Shown here: positions 55,232-55,280 of the stretch, piece by piece
How positions within the stretch are numbered: position 1 is the stretch's first letter
How the letters are laid out: every line of letters begins with the position of its first letter
Notes under the pieces: generated by a model
The model's database searches: none
The model's input: the letters and a program-made list of their open reading frames with translations, nothing else
Told to the model about the DNA's origin: nothing
NCBI RefSeq assembly: GCF_018070345.1
Contig: NZ_JAGPXX010000039.1
Location: 1-55,280 of the forward strand
DNA from: Streptomyces sp. F63
Lineage (GTDB): Bacteria; Actinomycetota; Actinomycetes; Streptomycetales; Streptomycetaceae
Direction: 5' to 3'
DNA length: 55,280 bases
Program-made: the position numbers and the translations under genes

Positions 55232-55280
55232 TGTCGAATGCGTTCAGGGCGGTTTTCCAGCGCATGGTCCAGCGGGCTTG
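55155..55280 (-). mobile_element. IS256-family insertion sequence, partial
   Basis: The element begins near 55155 with a terminal-repeat-like sequence (GGGCCTGTCAAACGAGCGG) and runs off the window. Its transposase end lies inside. It interrupts the Rhs core just after the EIDGH motif. Confidence 0.75.
55194..55280 (-). CDS. IS256-family transposase, C-terminal end only
   Basis: Twenty-eight codons plus a stop are inside the window. They encode TMRWKTALNAFDITFDGRLS near the C-terminus, which matches the characteristic W-K-x-A-L-N-x-F ending of IS256 transposases. The catalytic DDE domain lies beyond the window. Confidence 0.75.
   Translation of the reverse strand, partial: QARWTMRWKTALNAFDITFDGRLSAARQ

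Overview
This window is high-GC actinobacterial chromosome, almost certainly Streptomyces. The signs are many GTG starts, strong GC bias at third codon positions, dense genes with 4-base overlaps, a complete conservon, a glycine riboswitch ahead of gcvP, and a single rare TTA codon. It begins inside the 3' end of a 5S rRNA gene and ends inside an IS256-family insertion sequence. No function was confirmed by database search; calls rest on motifs, family knowledge and gene order.

Region 1 (1-14.3 kb) is a conserved actinobacterial core block. Its genes are a CDP-alcohol phosphatidyltransferase, a mannose-1-phosphate guanylyltransferase with a degenerate phosphomannomutase tail, DUF881-Sbp-DUF881, a GarA/OdhI-type FHA protein, an FtsR-like MerR regulator, a bifunctional-nuclease-domain protein, a ResR-like MerR regulator, dinB, a PRC-barrel protein and riboswitch-controlled gcvP. 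The order closely matches the mycobacterial pgsA2-DUF881-Sbp-DUF881-gcvH-garA-MerR-BFN-MerR-gcvB block, but gcvH is missing here. The block joins glycine and nitrogen metabolism with cell-division and envelope functions.

Region 2 (14.3-32.4 kb) holds mixed, mostly monocistronic genes: a DUF5999 protein, a GCS2-type ligase, a CPBP membrane protein, a PhzF protein, a Clp-N protein, small secreted proteins, two EamA transporters, a MocR regulator divergent from a flavin-binding oxidase, a second flavoprotein, a Tat-exported Rieske lipoprotein, a HipA-like kinase coupled to DUF3037, two SDR genes behind a clear promoter, ung, and a convergent pair of a helical protein and a lipoprotein. Strong hairpin terminators separate most convergent pairs.

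Region 3 (32.4-44.7 kb) has a TetR regulator divergent from an FAD monooxygenase plus oxidoreductase, with two matching palindromic operators between them. It also has lnt, a DMT transporter, a ClpC-like ATPase, a secreted BNR beta-propeller protein with a TTA codon, and an aldehyde dehydrogenase.

Region 4 (44.7-50 kb) is a six-gene conservon: CvnA kinase-like, CvnB roadblock, CvnC DUF742, CvnD GTPase, a CYP157-like P450 with ExxW in place of ExxR, and a CYP154-like P450. It should act as a membrane-associated GTPase signalling unit.

Region 5 (50-55.3 kb) has a flavin reductase, a two-domain peptidoglycan hydrolase and a small secreted protein, then a rearranged tail: the last 43 codons of uppP, a 52-codon ORF, an IS630 transposase C-terminal remnant, an Rhs/YD-repeat core cut at both ends, and the start of an IS256 element. 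This is the clearest evidence of recombination in the window. I did not find a convincing wholly new multi-gene defence or biosynthetic system. The most unusual items are the Rhs/IS/uppP junction, the HipA-DUF3037 pair, the degenerate phosphomannomutase domain and the P450 lacking ExxR.
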